From assembly GCF_019710575.1 (NCBI RefSeq), contig NZ_JAHWFK010000053.1, positions 1-58,744 of the forward strand: DNA of 58,744 bases. The letters run 5' to 3'. How positions within the stretch are numbered: the stretch's first letter is position 1; every line of letters begins with the position of its first letter. This stretch comes from Paractinoplanes polyasparticus. GTDB taxonomy: Bacteria; Actinomycetota; Actinomycetes; Mycobacteriales; Micromonosporaceae. The notes beneath the pieces are model-generated. The model did no database searches. It was not told where the DNA came from and saw nothing but the letters and a program-made list of their open reading frames with translations. Positions 37,442-45,353 of the stretch are shown in pieces. The translations under genes and the position numbers were made by a program.

Positions 37442-37981
37442 ATGGACTTAGCACTGGCCCACGGCGGGAAGGACAGCGTGGCCCTGTCGAGAAGAACCCG
37501 GGCGGCCCGGCCCGACCTGGAGCAGGTGTTCCGGGCCGCTTACCCGCGAGTGGTGGCCGTGGCCGCCCGCGTGCTCGGCTCGCGCGACGAGGCGGAGGAC
37601 GTCGCGCAGGAGGTGTTCCTCACCTTCGGCCGCTCCGACGTGCCGGCGGGTGAGGCGCTGCCCTGGCTCTCGGTGGCGGCCGCCCACACCGCGCTCAATC
37701 ACATCCGTACCGGAAAACGCCGCGCCGGCCGTGAGCAGGCCGCCCGGTCCCACGACACGGTGGTGCCCGACGTCGCCGACGCGGTGGTGGCCGCCGAGGA
37801 ACGCCGCCGGGTGCGGGCCGCCCTCGCCCGGCTGCCCCGGAAACAGGCGATCGCCCTCGTTCTGCGGCACAGCGGCCTCAGCTACACCGAGGTGGCCGCC
37901 GCCCTCGACCTCTCCCCCGGCAGCGTCGGCACCACCGTGCGACGGGCCGAGTCCGCTCTGCGCAAGGAGTTGAACGCATGA
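37442..37981 (+). CDS. ECF RNA polymerase sigma factor
   Basis: 179 residues with sigma region 2 (RAAYPRVVAVAARVLGSRDE-AEDVAQEVF) and region 4 (LPRKQAIALVLRHSGLSYTE-VAAALDLSPGSVGTTVRRAE). First gene of a four-gene operon with a zinc-motif anti-sigma factor (ATGA overlap) and an ABC exporter, suggesting the sigma controls its own operon in response to an envelope or antibiotic stress; that stimulus is inferred. Confidence 0.9.
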   Translation: MDLALAHGGKDSVALSRRTRAARPDLEQVFRAAYPRVVAVAARVLGSRDEAEDVAQEVFLTFGRSDVPAGEALPWLSVAAAHTALNHIRTGKRRAGREQAARSHDTVVPDVADAVVAAEERRRVRAALARLPRKQAIALVLRHSGLSYTEVAAALDLSPGSVGTTVRRAESALRKELNA

Positions 37982-39033
37982 AACGCCACCCGAACGACGG
38001 CGTGCTGCGCCGGCTGGTGGACGAGCCGGCCGGGGTCGCCGACGCCGACCGCGAGCACGTCGCGAGCTGCCCCGTCTGCAGCGCGGAACTGATCACCGCC
38101 CGGCAGGATGCCGCCTTCGCCGCCGAGACCCTGCACACTGCGGCCGATCCGGATGTCGACGCCGGGTGGGAACGCCTGCGGGTCGCCGAGCCGGTGAGCG
38201 CGCCGCGCCGGGTCCGCGCCCGCTTCCGCAGTCCGATCATCGCCGGCGCCGCCGTGGCCGTGCTTCTCGCCGGAGCGGGAGCGGCGGCCGCGGGCGACTG
38301 GTTCCCGATCTTCCGGACCGAGCGCATCGCCCCGGTCACGGTGCACCAGGCCGACCTGATGGCCATGCCCGACCTCTCCTCGTGGGGCGACGTCGAGATC
38401 ACGTCGCGCCCGCAGATCCACCAGGTCGCCGACGCGGCCGCCGCCCAGAAGGAGAGCGGCCTCGCTCTGCCCCGGGTCGCCGATCTGCCGCGCGGGGTGA
38501 CCGGCGGTCCGGCGTACCAGGCGGGCCGGCGCATCAGCGCGACCTTCACGTTCCGGGCGGCCAAGGTGGCAGCGTTCGCCCAGGGCCGGGGCGAGGCCAC
38601 CCCGTCCATGCCGGCCGGCCTGGACGGGAGCAGCTTCCGGCTGACCGCCGGCCCGGGCGCCGCCGCCGTGTGGTCGAGCCGGCAGGGGGTTCCGTCGCTG
38701 ATCGTGGCCCGGGCGGTCGCGCCCACCGCGTACTCGACGGGGGTGCCCTTCGCGACGGCCCGGGACTACCTGTTGTCGCTGTCGGGGCTGCCCGCGGACG
38801 TGGCCAAGCAACTGCGCACCTTCACCGCTGACGGCACGACGCTGCCCTTGCACGTGATGCCCGAAGAGATGACCAGCAAGCCGACCGAGGTCGACGGCGT
38901 CCCGGCGACCCTGCTCACCGCCAGCGACGGGGTGCTGAGCGCCGTGGTCTGGGTACGCGACGGCGTGGTCACCGCGGTGGCGGGCTCGGTGAGCGCGGAC
39001 GAGGTGCTGTCGGTGGCCCGAGGGCTCCGGTGA
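37978..39033 (+). CDS. anti-sigma factor (ZAS-like, membrane)
   Basis: 351 residues. N-terminal anti-sigma part with R-E-H-V-A-S-C-P-V-C (H-x3-C-x2-C, the zinc anti-sigma motif), one transmembrane helix (about 82-100, IIAGAAVAVLLAGAGAAAAG), and an extracytoplasmic domain of about 240 residues of unknown type that probably senses the signal. Overlaps the sigma gene (ATGA) and the ABC ATPase gene (GTGA). Confidence 0.86.
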   Translation: MKRHPNDGVLRRLVDEPAGVADADREHVASCPVCSAELITARQDAAFAAETLHTAADPDVDAGWERLRVAEPVSAPRRVRARFRSPIIAGAAVAVLLAGAGAAAAGDWFPIFRTERIAPVTVHQADLMAMPDLSSWGDVEITSRPQIHQVADAAAAQKESGLALPRVADLPRGVTGGPAYQAGRRISATFTFRAAKVAAFAQGRGEATPSMPAGLDGSSFRLTAGPGAAAVWSSRQGVPSLIVARAVAPTAYSTGVPFATARDYLLSLSGLPADVAKQLRTFTADGTTLPLHVMPEEMTSKPTEVDGVPATLLTASDGVLSAVVWVRDGVVTAVAGSVSADEVLSVARGLR

Positions 39034-39926
39034 CCTCTCCCGCGGTGTGGGCCTCGGGCCTGCGCAAACGGTACGGGCGGCGGCAGGCCGTGGACGGCGT
39101 GACGTTCGAGGTCGGGCGGGGCGAGGTGGTCGGCCTGCTCGGCCCGAACGGCGCCGGCAAGACGACGGTCATCAAGATGCTGCTCGGTCTCGTCCGGCCC
39201 GACGCGGGCGAGGTCATGCTGCTCGGCCGGCCAGGCACGGATCCGGGCTCGCGGGCCCGGGTCGGCTACCTGCCCGAGCTGTTCCGCTACCAGCCGTGGC
39301 TGACCGCGGCCGAGGTGCTGCGGCTGCACACGCGGCTGGCGAGCACGGCTGTCCCCGAGGCGGAGCAGCGTGAGTGCCTCGGCCTGGTCGGGCTGGCGGA
39401 CCGCGCCGGCGACCGGGTCGGCGGCTTCTCCAAGGGCATGCAGCAGCGCCTCGGGCTGGCGGTCGCGCTGGTCGCCCGTCCGGAACTGGTGGTGCTCGAC
39501 GAGCCGACCAGCGCGCTCGATCCGATCGGCCGGGCCGACGTACGCGATCTGCTTCTCTCCCTGCGCGAGCGGGACGTCGCCGTGCTGCTCAACTCGCACC
39601 TGATCGGCGAGGTGGAACGGGTCTGCGACCGGGTGGTCATCCTCGACCACGGCCGCGTCGCCACCTCGGGAACCCTGGCCGAGCTGCTCGGACAGCGAGA
39701 GTTGCGGCTCCGGCTGGAGGGCGTGACGCCCGCGGCGGAGAGCCGGATGGGCGACCACCGGCGAGAGGGAGACACCTTCGTCGTGCCGATCGGAGACCTC
39801 GACGAGGTGCCCGACCTCGTCGCCGAGCTGGTGAAGCTCGGCGTCCGCGTGCACGCCGTGGAACCCGGGCGGATCACGCTCGAGGAGCGCCTGCTCGACA
39901 TCATCCGTGGCGGGGAGGCCGCATGA
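39030..39926 (+). CDS. ABC transporter ATP-binding protein
   Basis: 298 residues. Walker A GPNGAGKTT, signature VGGFSKGMQQR, Walker B ELVVLDEPTSALD, H-loop NSHLIGEVE. Type similar to NosF/CcmA-like exporters with a C-terminal extension. Coupled to both neighbours (GTGA upstream, ATGA downstream). Confidence 0.92.
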   Translation: MTSPAVWASGLRKRYGRRQAVDGVTFEVGRGEVVGLLGPNGAGKTTVIKMLLGLVRPDAGEVMLLGRPGTDPGSRARVGYLPELFRYQPWLTAAEVLRLHTRLASTAVPEAEQRECLGLVGLADRAGDRVGGFSKGMQQRLGLAVALVARPELVVLDEPTSALDPIGRADVRDLLLSLRERDVAVLLNSHLIGEVERVCDRVVILDHGRVATSGTLAELLGQRELRLRLEGVTPAAESRMGDHRREGDTFVVPIGDLDEVPDLVAELVKLGVRVHAVEPGRITLEERLLDIIRGGEAA

Positions 39927-40765
39927 GAATCGTGCTCACCATCGCCGGTCTGACCCTGCGCGAGGCGGCCCGCCGACGGGTGCTGCGCTCGCTGGCCGTG
40001 CTGACGATCGTGCTGCTCTCGCTGAGCGCCTGGGGTTTCTCCCGGATCGACGCCGAGTTCGGGGGCCTGACCAGCGGCGAATCGAAGTTCGCGGCCGCCC
40101 TGGTGCTCAACCTGGTGATGTTCGGCCTGAGCCTGATCGCCGCGCTGGGCACGGCGTTCCTGGCCGGCCCGACCGTGGCCGGCGAGGCCGAGTCCGGTAT
40201 CGCGCTGGCCGTGCTGGCCCGTCCGGTCCGCCGCGTGTGGGTCCTGCTGGGCAAGTGGCTCGGCCTGGTGGCGTTCGGCGCCGGTTTCGTGGCCGCGGCC
40301 GGCGCGGCCCAGCTGGTGATCGTCAAGGTGACCACCGGGTACTGGCCGCCCGACCCGGCGACCGGCCTGGCCCTGCTGGCCGCCCAGACGGTCACGCTGC
40401 TGACGCTGGGCCTGCTGCTGTCCACGGTGATCTCCCCGATGGCGTCGGGCGTGGTGGCCGTCGGCCTGTTCGGCGCGACCTGGATCGCGGGCGTGGTCGG
40501 CGGTCTGGGCAAGGCGCTGGGCAACGAGAGCGTCGAACGCATCGGCACCGTGTCGCAGATGCTGCTGCCCACCGACGGCCTGTGGCGCGGAGCGATGCGC
40601 TCGTTCCAGGACCCGTCCCTGTTGTCGCAGTTCAGCGAGGCGTTCGAGGGCCACCCGTTCCTCAGCGCGGACCCGCTGCACGGCGCCTACCTGCTGTGGG
40701 CGGCGGTCTGGGTGGCGCTGGTGCTCGCCGTAGCCGGACTCGCGTTCCAGCGTCGCGACCTCTAG
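39923..40765 (+). CDS. ABC-2-type transporter permease
   Basis: 280 residues with six hydrophobic helices and the N-terminal TLREAARRRVLRSLAVLTI seen in NosY-like ABC-2 permeases. Forms the membrane part of the exporter with the preceding ATPase. Last gene of the sigma/anti-sigma/ABC operon. The substrate is unknown. Confidence 0.9.
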   Translation: MRIVLTIAGLTLREAARRRVLRSLAVLTIVLLSLSAWGFSRIDAEFGGLTSGESKFAAALVLNLVMFGLSLIAALGTAFLAGPTVAGEAESGIALAVLARPVRRVWVLLGKWLGLVAFGAGFVAAAGAAQLVIVKVTTGYWPPDPATGLALLAAQTVTLLTLGLLLSTVISPMASGVVAVGLFGATWIAGVVGGLGKALGNESVERIGTVSQMLLPTDGLWRGAMRSFQDPSLLSQFSEAFEGHPFLSADPLHGAYLLWAAVWVALVLAVAGLAFQRRDL

Positions 40766-40802
40766 TGACCACGGTGACGTAACGGTGTTGTCGATCTGCG
40801 CA

Positions 40803-40808
40803 TAGGCT
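40803..40808 (+). promoter_or_regulatory. -10 hexamer of leaderless gene (DUF2630)
   Basis: TAGGCT, 7 nt before ATG 40816. Confidence 0.5.
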
Positions 40809-40815
40809 CTCCCGC

Positions 40816-41061
40816 ATGGATGACAAGACTGTGCTGAGCCGGATTCACGGCCTGGTCGATGAGGAGCACACGCTGCGCGGGCAGCTGAGCCGGGGCGAGA
40901 TCTCGTCGAGCGAGGAGCACGACCGGCTCAAGGAGTTGGAAGAGGCCCTGGACCAGTGCTGGGACCTGCTGCGCCGGCGCCGGGCCGCCCGTGAGGTGGG
41001 CAACAACCCCGACGCCGAGCAGGCCCACAGCGTCGGCGAGGTCGAGGGCTACCTGCAGTGA
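40816..41061 (+). CDS. DUF2630 family protein
   Basis: 81 residues, charged and helical (VDEEHTLRGQL ... ELEEALDQCWDLLRRRRA), the DUF2630 pattern found across actinobacteria. Function unknown. Leaderless-type start; a strong terminator follows directly. Confidence 0.87.
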   Translation: MDDKTVLSRIHGLVDEEHTLRGQLSRGEISSSEEHDRLKELEEALDQCWDLLRRRRAAREVGNNPDAEQAHSVGEVEGYLQ

Positions 41062-41068
41062 CGCCGCA

Positions 41069-41106
41069 CCGGCCGCGGCCGCCTCTGTTTGGGCGGCCGC
41101 GGCCGG
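41069..41106. terminator. bidirectional terminator hairpin
   Basis: Perfect 15-bp stem, CCGGCCGCGGCCGCC (41069-41083) with its complement at 41092-41106, 8-nt loop. It lies between the convergent DUF2630 and RIO kinase genes and can serve both strands. Confidence 0.85.
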
Positions 41107-41119
41107 AACGCCTGGCATC

Positions 41120-42037
41120 TCACTTGAGACCTGCCTCGTAGAGCAGCCTCTCGAGCAGCTCGTCCGCGTCCACCTTCAGCCCGCGCTGGGTGAACCAGGC
41201 CGCGACGTTGCGCACGTCACGCGCGATGAAGTCGCCGCCCTGCGGGTTGGCGACCACGTCCACGATCTGCGGCAGGTCGATCAGCACCAGCCGCCCCTCG
41301 TGCACCATGGTGTTGTAGGGCGAGAGGTCACCGTGCGCCACCTGCGCGCGGGCCAGCACCGACAGCGCGTCGGTCATCTGCCGCCACAGGTCGGCCAGCT
41401 GGTCGGGATCGGCCCGCACCTGCGCGAGCCGGGGCGCCGCCTCGCCGGTCTCCCAGTCGCCGATGAACTCCATCATCAGCTCGGTGCCGATCAGCTGGAC
41501 GGGATAGGGCACCCGCACCAGGCCGCTCTCCTGGCCGACCTGCCACAGGTGGGTGAGCGCGCCGAACTCGGCCATCGCCCACTGCCCGGCGATCATCTCT
41601 TTGCCGAACGCGGTGCGGTTGGTCATGGCCCGCATCTCGCGGGACCGGCGGACCCGGCGCCCCTCGAGATAACCGGCGTCGCGGTGGAAGAGCCGGTGGT
41701 CGCCGTCGCGATAACGCTTGGCGGCCAGCACGCTCACCTTGTCGGTGTCGGGAAGTTCCCGGCGTACGAGGTAGACGTCGGCTTCCTTGCCGGTCTTCAG
41801 CATGCCGAGCTCGGTGTCGACCGCGCCGTGCTCGGTGCGGACCCAGTCGGGCCGGGGAACGGGGCCGTGAAGCGCGCCGTCCCAGGTCGACCAGCCGTCA
41901 CCGGTGCTGGGAAGGTCGGGGTCCTCCTTGAGCTGCGGGCCCGGACCGCCGCGCTTCTGGAAGGTCAGATCGTCGTCGTCGAACTTGCGACGGCCGCGGC
42001 GCATGGTTGCCGGGCCGAAAGAGTCGTGCTCGCGCAC
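41120..42037 (-). CDS. RIO-type serine/threonine kinase
   Basis: 305 residues. After a charged N-terminal region, the kinase core has LKTGKEADVYLVRR (nucleotide loop), AAKRYR (catalytic Lys), catalytic loop HGDLSPYN and metal-binding LVLIDLPQIVD, the RIO1-like pattern. Cytoplasmic; its bacterial role is unknown. GTG start with AAGGAG about 8 nt upstream. The leader has TGAGAGAG (42051-42058) complementary to CTCTCTCA (42119-42126), a possible long-range stem. Confidence 0.88.
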   Translation of the reverse strand: MREHDSFGPATMRRGRRKFDDDDLTFQKRGGPGPQLKEDPDLPSTGDGWSTWDGALHGPVPRPDWVRTEHGAVDTELGMLKTGKEADVYLVRRELPDTDKVSVLAAKRYRDGDHRLFHRDAGYLEGRRVRRSREMRAMTNRTAFGKEMIAGQWAMAEFGALTHLWQVGQESGLVRVPYPVQLIGTELMMEFIGDWETGEAAPRLAQVRADPDQLADLWRQMTDALSVLARAQVAHGDLSPYNTMVHEGRLVLIDLPQIVDVVANPQGGDFIARDVRNVAAWFTQRGLKVDADELLERLLYEAGLK

Positions 42038-42180
42038 TGGAGGGTCTCCTTGAGAGAGGAAAGATGGCGAATCTGGACACGAGGCATCACAACGACAGCC
42101 ATGTGTTCACACCCCCTTCTCTCTCAGGCCCTGTGCGGGCGACGCGCTTACTCTCCCGAACCGGCCCGGGAAGTCGCAAC

Positions 42181-42834
42181 CTATTTATTCGCGGCGGCCA
42201 TGATCGCCGAGATTCCCTGGATCACGTTGCCGACGATCTCGGTCGGGGCGAACCGGTTGTCCACCCACTCGCGGCCGCGATGCAGCCACACGCTGGGCAG
42301 ACCCATCGCCGCGGCGCCGCCGATGTCGGCCTCGGGGCTGTCGCCCACCACCCAGGCGCCGCCCAGCCTCATCCGCACCCGCTGCGCGGCGAGCGCGAAG
42401 ATGCGCGGGTTGGGTTTGCTCACACCGGCCTGCTCGGAGATCACCCAATCGGCGACGTAGCGGTCCAGACCCGTGCGCCGGATGCGGACGTCCTGGATCT
42501 CGGCCCGTCCGTTGGTGACCACCACCGGGACGAGGCCGGCGTCCTTGGCGATCTGCAGCGCACAGCCGACCAGGGGGTCGAGCTTCTCGTACGCCAGCGG
42601 GCCCTCGTGCAGCTCTTCCACGAGGTCGATCGAGGGAATGCCGAGCTGGTAGCGGTCGCGGATGAGGTCGGCCAGGTCCCAGCGGGAGGTCAATCCGTCC
42701 GCATCGACGGAGAGTAACCAGTCGAGATCATCCTGTACGGCCCCGATCTCGTCGAGGAATCCCTTGGCCCACAGCCGGAACGCACCGCTGCGGTCGAGCA
42801 GGGTGTCGTCGAGGGCTATCAGGACAAGAGGCAC
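42181..42834 (-). CDS. HAD-family hydrolase
   Basis: 217 residues: motif I ALDDTLLDR (D-x-D-T), helical cap, motif II VVVTNGR, motif III Lys in SKPNPRIF and motif IV GDSPEADI. A phosphatase of the HAD-IA type with unknown substrate. GTG 42834 is 6 nt after TAAAGT, so it is leaderless. Possibly transcribed together with the RIO kinase gene 143 bp downstream. Confidence 0.87.
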   Translation of the reverse strand: MPLVLIALDDTLLDRSGAFRLWAKGFLDEIGAVQDDLDWLLSVDADGLTSRWDLADLIRDRYQLGIPSIDLVEELHEGPLAYEKLDPLVGCALQIAKDAGLVPVVVTNGRAEIQDVRIRRTGLDRYVADWVISEQAGVSKPNPRIFALAAQRVRMRLGGAWVVGDSPEADIGGAAAMGLPSVWLHRGREWVDNRFAPTEIVGNVIQGISAIMAAANK

Positions 42835-42840
42835 CCGGGC

Positions 42841-42846
42841 ACTTTA
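42841..42846 (-). promoter_or_regulatory. -10 hexamer of leaderless gene (HAD)
   Basis: TAAAGT on the minus strand, 6 nt before GTG 42834. Confidence 0.5.
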
Positions 42847-42944
42847 CGTGAGCGGGGAGGGCACCGAACAGCCCAGGACTGTTAACAACTGGCGGGCGGG
42901 ATGGGGGAATTCGCACCATCCGCCCGTGTGCTGGGCACTCTTGC

Positions 42945-42960
42945 CAAGACGTACGTACGG
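42945..42960. promoter_or_regulatory. AcnR-like operator at the regulator's own promoter
   Basis: CAAGACGTACGTACGG, 15 of 16 identical to the acn site at 33655-33670. It abuts the -10-like TACGGA (42956-42961); TGGGCA 18 nt upstream of that (42932-42937) is a possible -35, mirroring the acn promoter. This supports autorepression. Confidence 0.75.
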
Positions 42961-42998
42961 ATTGCATGCGAAAGGGCGCACGTGACACGATCCAGAGC

Positions 42999-43577
42999 GT
43001 GCCCAGAGTAAGTCAGGACCAGCTGGACGCCCGCCGCACCGAGATCCTCGCCGCGGCGCGCGACTGTTTCGCACGGTTCGGCTACGAGGGTGCGACGGTA
43101 CGGCGGCTCGAGGACGCGACCGGGCTGTCCCGCGGGGCGATTTTCCACCATTTTCGCGACAAGGAATCACTCTTCCTGGCCGTCGCCGAGGACGACGCGG
43201 CTGCGATGGTCGAAACGGTCGCCCGCAACGGGCTCGTCCAGGTGATGCGTGACCTGCTGGCCCGGGCCGGCGGCAGCGAGGGCGACACGGCCGGGTGGCT
43301 CGGCACCCAGCTCGAGGTGTCCCGGCGGCTGCGCACCGACCCCGCGTTCGCCAAGCGCTGGACCGAGCGGTCGGCGGCCATCGCCGACGCCACCCGTGAC
43401 CGGCTGCAACGCCAGCGGGAGGCGGGCGTGCTGCGCGACGACGTGCCGGTCGAGGTGCTCACCCAGTTCCTCGAGCTGGCGTACGACGGCCTCGTGCTCC
43501 ACCTGGCCACGGGGCGCCCGCCCGGCGAGCTCAGCCGGGTCCTCGATCTGGTCGAGGAAGCCGTCCGAAGGGCCTGA
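42999..43577 (+). CDS. acnR: AcnR-type TetR-family regulator
   Basis: 192 residues. The HTH region YEGATVRRLEDATGLSRGAI plus FHHFRDKESLFLAVAEDD is strikingly like Corynebacterium AcnR, and the C-terminal LEVSRRLRTDPAF and VEVLTQFLEL also match. AcnR represses aconitase there and binds citrate. Here acn lies 9.2 kb away, but both genes carry the same operator. GTG 42999 is preferred since the ATG at 42966 would leave no room after the operator; the Shine-Dalgarno is weak. Confidence 0.85.
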   Translation: MPRVSQDQLDARRTEILAAARDCFARFGYEGATVRRLEDATGLSRGAIFHHFRDKESLFLAVAEDDAAAMVETVARNGLVQVMRDLLARAGGSEGDTAGWLGTQLEVSRRLRTDPAFAKRWTERSAAIADATRDRLQRQREAGVLRDDVPVEVLTQFLELAYDGLVLHLATGRPPGELSRVLDLVEEAVRRA

Positions 43578-43645
43578 TCACAACGCTTGCGCGGCTCTGC
43601 ACAATGGGGCACAGAAACGCCGCGACGAGCAGGAAGGCCCAGCCC

Positions 43646-44545
43646 ATGGACGACACCTGGGGCATCTCCGGCCCGACCTTCCTCACCTACTTCATCGGGG
43701 CGACGATCGCGATCGTGATCATCGCCGCAGTCCACCGCAAGACGCTGTTCCGCGGCGACCGCTCGGCCCGCGTCGACAACCTCGGCCCGCAGCAGGTGGC
43801 CTACCTCAACGGCGGCGACCGTCTGGCGATCTATTCGTCGATGGGCGGCCTGCGAGCGGCGAACGCGCTGGGCACCGGCCCCGGCCGCACCCTCATCCGC
43901 ACCGGCCCGCTGCCCAGCGGCGTGACACCGCTCGACAGCGCGATCTACAACGCGGCCGGCAACGGCGTCCGCACCCGCGACCTGCCGAACGACCAGTGGG
44001 TCGCCTCGGCGATCGAGCAGCTGCGCGACCACCTCGAGCGCAGCGGCCTGGCGGTCAGCGCGGGCAAGATGCGCGAGGCCCGGCTGTGGGTGCTCGGCGG
44101 CCTGGCCCTCGTGTTGATCGGCATCGCGCGCATTGTGGCCGGCCTCGGCAACGACCGGCCGGTCGGCTTCCTGGTCGTCGCCACGATCGCCGCGTTCGTC
44201 CTGACGCTGACCATGCTGCGTACCCGCCGCTGGGCCACCGACGCCGCCCACAGGGGCATGCGCGACCTGCGGTCCCGGCACACCCACCTGGCGCCGGTCA
44301 ACTCGCCGTCCTACGCGACCTACGGCGCCACCGGCGCCGCGATGGGCGTCGCGCTGTACGGCGGGGCTGCCCTCTATTCGATGGACCCGGCGTTCGCGGC
44401 CGAGGCCGAGGTGCAGCGCATCGCCGCCACCGGCGGCAGCGCCGGCAGCTCCGGCGGAACCGACAGCAGTAGCAGCTCGTGCAGTAGCGGCAGCTCGTGC
44501 AGCGGCGGCAGCTCCTGCGGCGGTGGCGGCGGTTGCGGTGGCTGA
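43646..44545 (+). CDS. TIGR04222-type membrane protein with Cys-periodic tail
   Basis: 299 residues. N-terminal helix (11-29), a soluble region with VAYLNGGDRLAIYSSMGGL, two further helices (148-167, 173-191), and a low-complexity Ser/Gly tail (about 264-299). All four cysteines of the protein (C279, C285, C291, C297) are in this tail at exact 6-residue spacing. The layout matches the TIGR04222 domain proteins, which end in simple Cys/Gly/Ser sequence. The DUF692 gene overlaps its 3' end, so the tail is the likely substrate of that enzyme (inference). ATG with AGGAAGG 8 nt upstream. Confidence 0.82.
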   Translation: MDDTWGISGPTFLTYFIGATIAIVIIAAVHRKTLFRGDRSARVDNLGPQQVAYLNGGDRLAIYSSMGGLRAANALGTGPGRTLIRTGPLPSGVTPLDSAIYNAAGNGVRTRDLPNDQWVASAIEQLRDHLERSGLAVSAGKMREARLWVLGGLALVLIGIARIVAGLGNDRPVGFLVVATIAAFVLTLTMLRTRRWATDAAHRGMRDLRSRHTHLAPVNSPSYATYGATGAAMGVALYGGAALYSMDPAFAAEAEVQRIAATGGSAGSSGGTDSSSSSCSSGSSCSGGSSCGGGGGCGG

Positions 44546-45353
44546 GTACGGCGTGGGAATAGGGTGGCGACCCGAGATCGCCGGCTTCGTGGAGAGTCTT
44601 CCCGGCCTGCGCTTCGCCGAAGTGGTGGCCGAGTCGGTGCACGCCCACGACGAGCTCCCCACCGGCCTGCAGGCGCTGCTCGACCGCGGCGCGACGGTCA
44701 TTCCACACGGCGTACGGCTGTCACTGGGCAGCACCGAGCCGGTCGACCCGGCTCGGGTCGACCACTTCGCGGCCGTGGCCGCACGGTTGAACGCACCGCT
44801 GGTCAGCGAGCACATCGCCTTCGTCCGGGCGGGTGGCGTCGAGGCCGGCCACCTGCTCCCCCTGCCCCGCACGAGGGAAGCGGTGGACGCGGTGGTGGCC
44901 AACGTCCGGCGCGTGCAGGCCGCTCTGCCGGTCCCGATCGCCCTCGAGCCGATCGCGGCCCTGTTCGACTGGCCCGACGACGAGCTCACCGAGGCCCAGT
45001 TCCTCACCGAGATCCTCGACCGCTCCGGCGCCCGGCTGCTGCTGGACGTGGCCAACGTCTACGCCAACGCCCGCAACCGGGGCGCCGACCCCGAGGCTCT
45101 GCTCGACGACCTGCCGCTCGACCGGATCGCCTACGTCCACGTGGCCGGCGGCGCCGAACATCAGGGCCTCTACCACGACACTCACACCGACGCGGTCCCG
45201 CAGCCGGTGCTCGACCTGGTCGCCGCGCTGTGCGCCCGCCACGTCCCCCCGGCCCTGATGCTCGAACGCGACGGCGACTACCCACCCGCCCCTGCCCTGG
45301 CCGCCGACCTCGACGCGATAGCCAAGGCCTCCGGCTACCCACCCATCACATGA
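44523..45353 (+). CDS. DUF692 / MNIO-family iron enzyme
   Basis: 276 residues, TIM-barrel multinuclear non-heme iron oxidative enzyme (MNIO, DUF692; relatives MbnB, TglH, BufB). Family ligands seen: H62 (PHGVRLSLGS), E96-H97 (VSEHIAF), E142 (LEPI), D175 and N178 (LLLDVANVYANARN), H206 (YVHVAGG), D219 and H221 (DTHTDAVP), E248 (ERDGDYP). The usual E-N motif is E-P here. MNIOs oxidise Cys or Asn of peptide substrates. Start is GTG 44523 or 44538, inside the previous gene; the stop overlaps the partner gene (ATGA). Confidence 0.9.
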   Translation: MAAVAVAEYGVGIGWRPEIAGFVESLPGLRFAEVVAESVHAHDELPTGLQALLDRGATVIPHGVRLSLGSTEPVDPARVDHFAAVAARLNAPLVSEHIAFVRAGGVEAGHLLPLPRTREAVDAVVANVRRVQAALPVPIALEPIAALFDWPDDELTEAQFLTEILDRSGARLLLDVANVYANARNRGADPEALLDDLPLDRIAYVHVAGGAEHQGLYHDTHTDAVPQPVLDLVAALCARHVPPALMLERDGDYPPAPALAADLDAIAKASGYPPIT

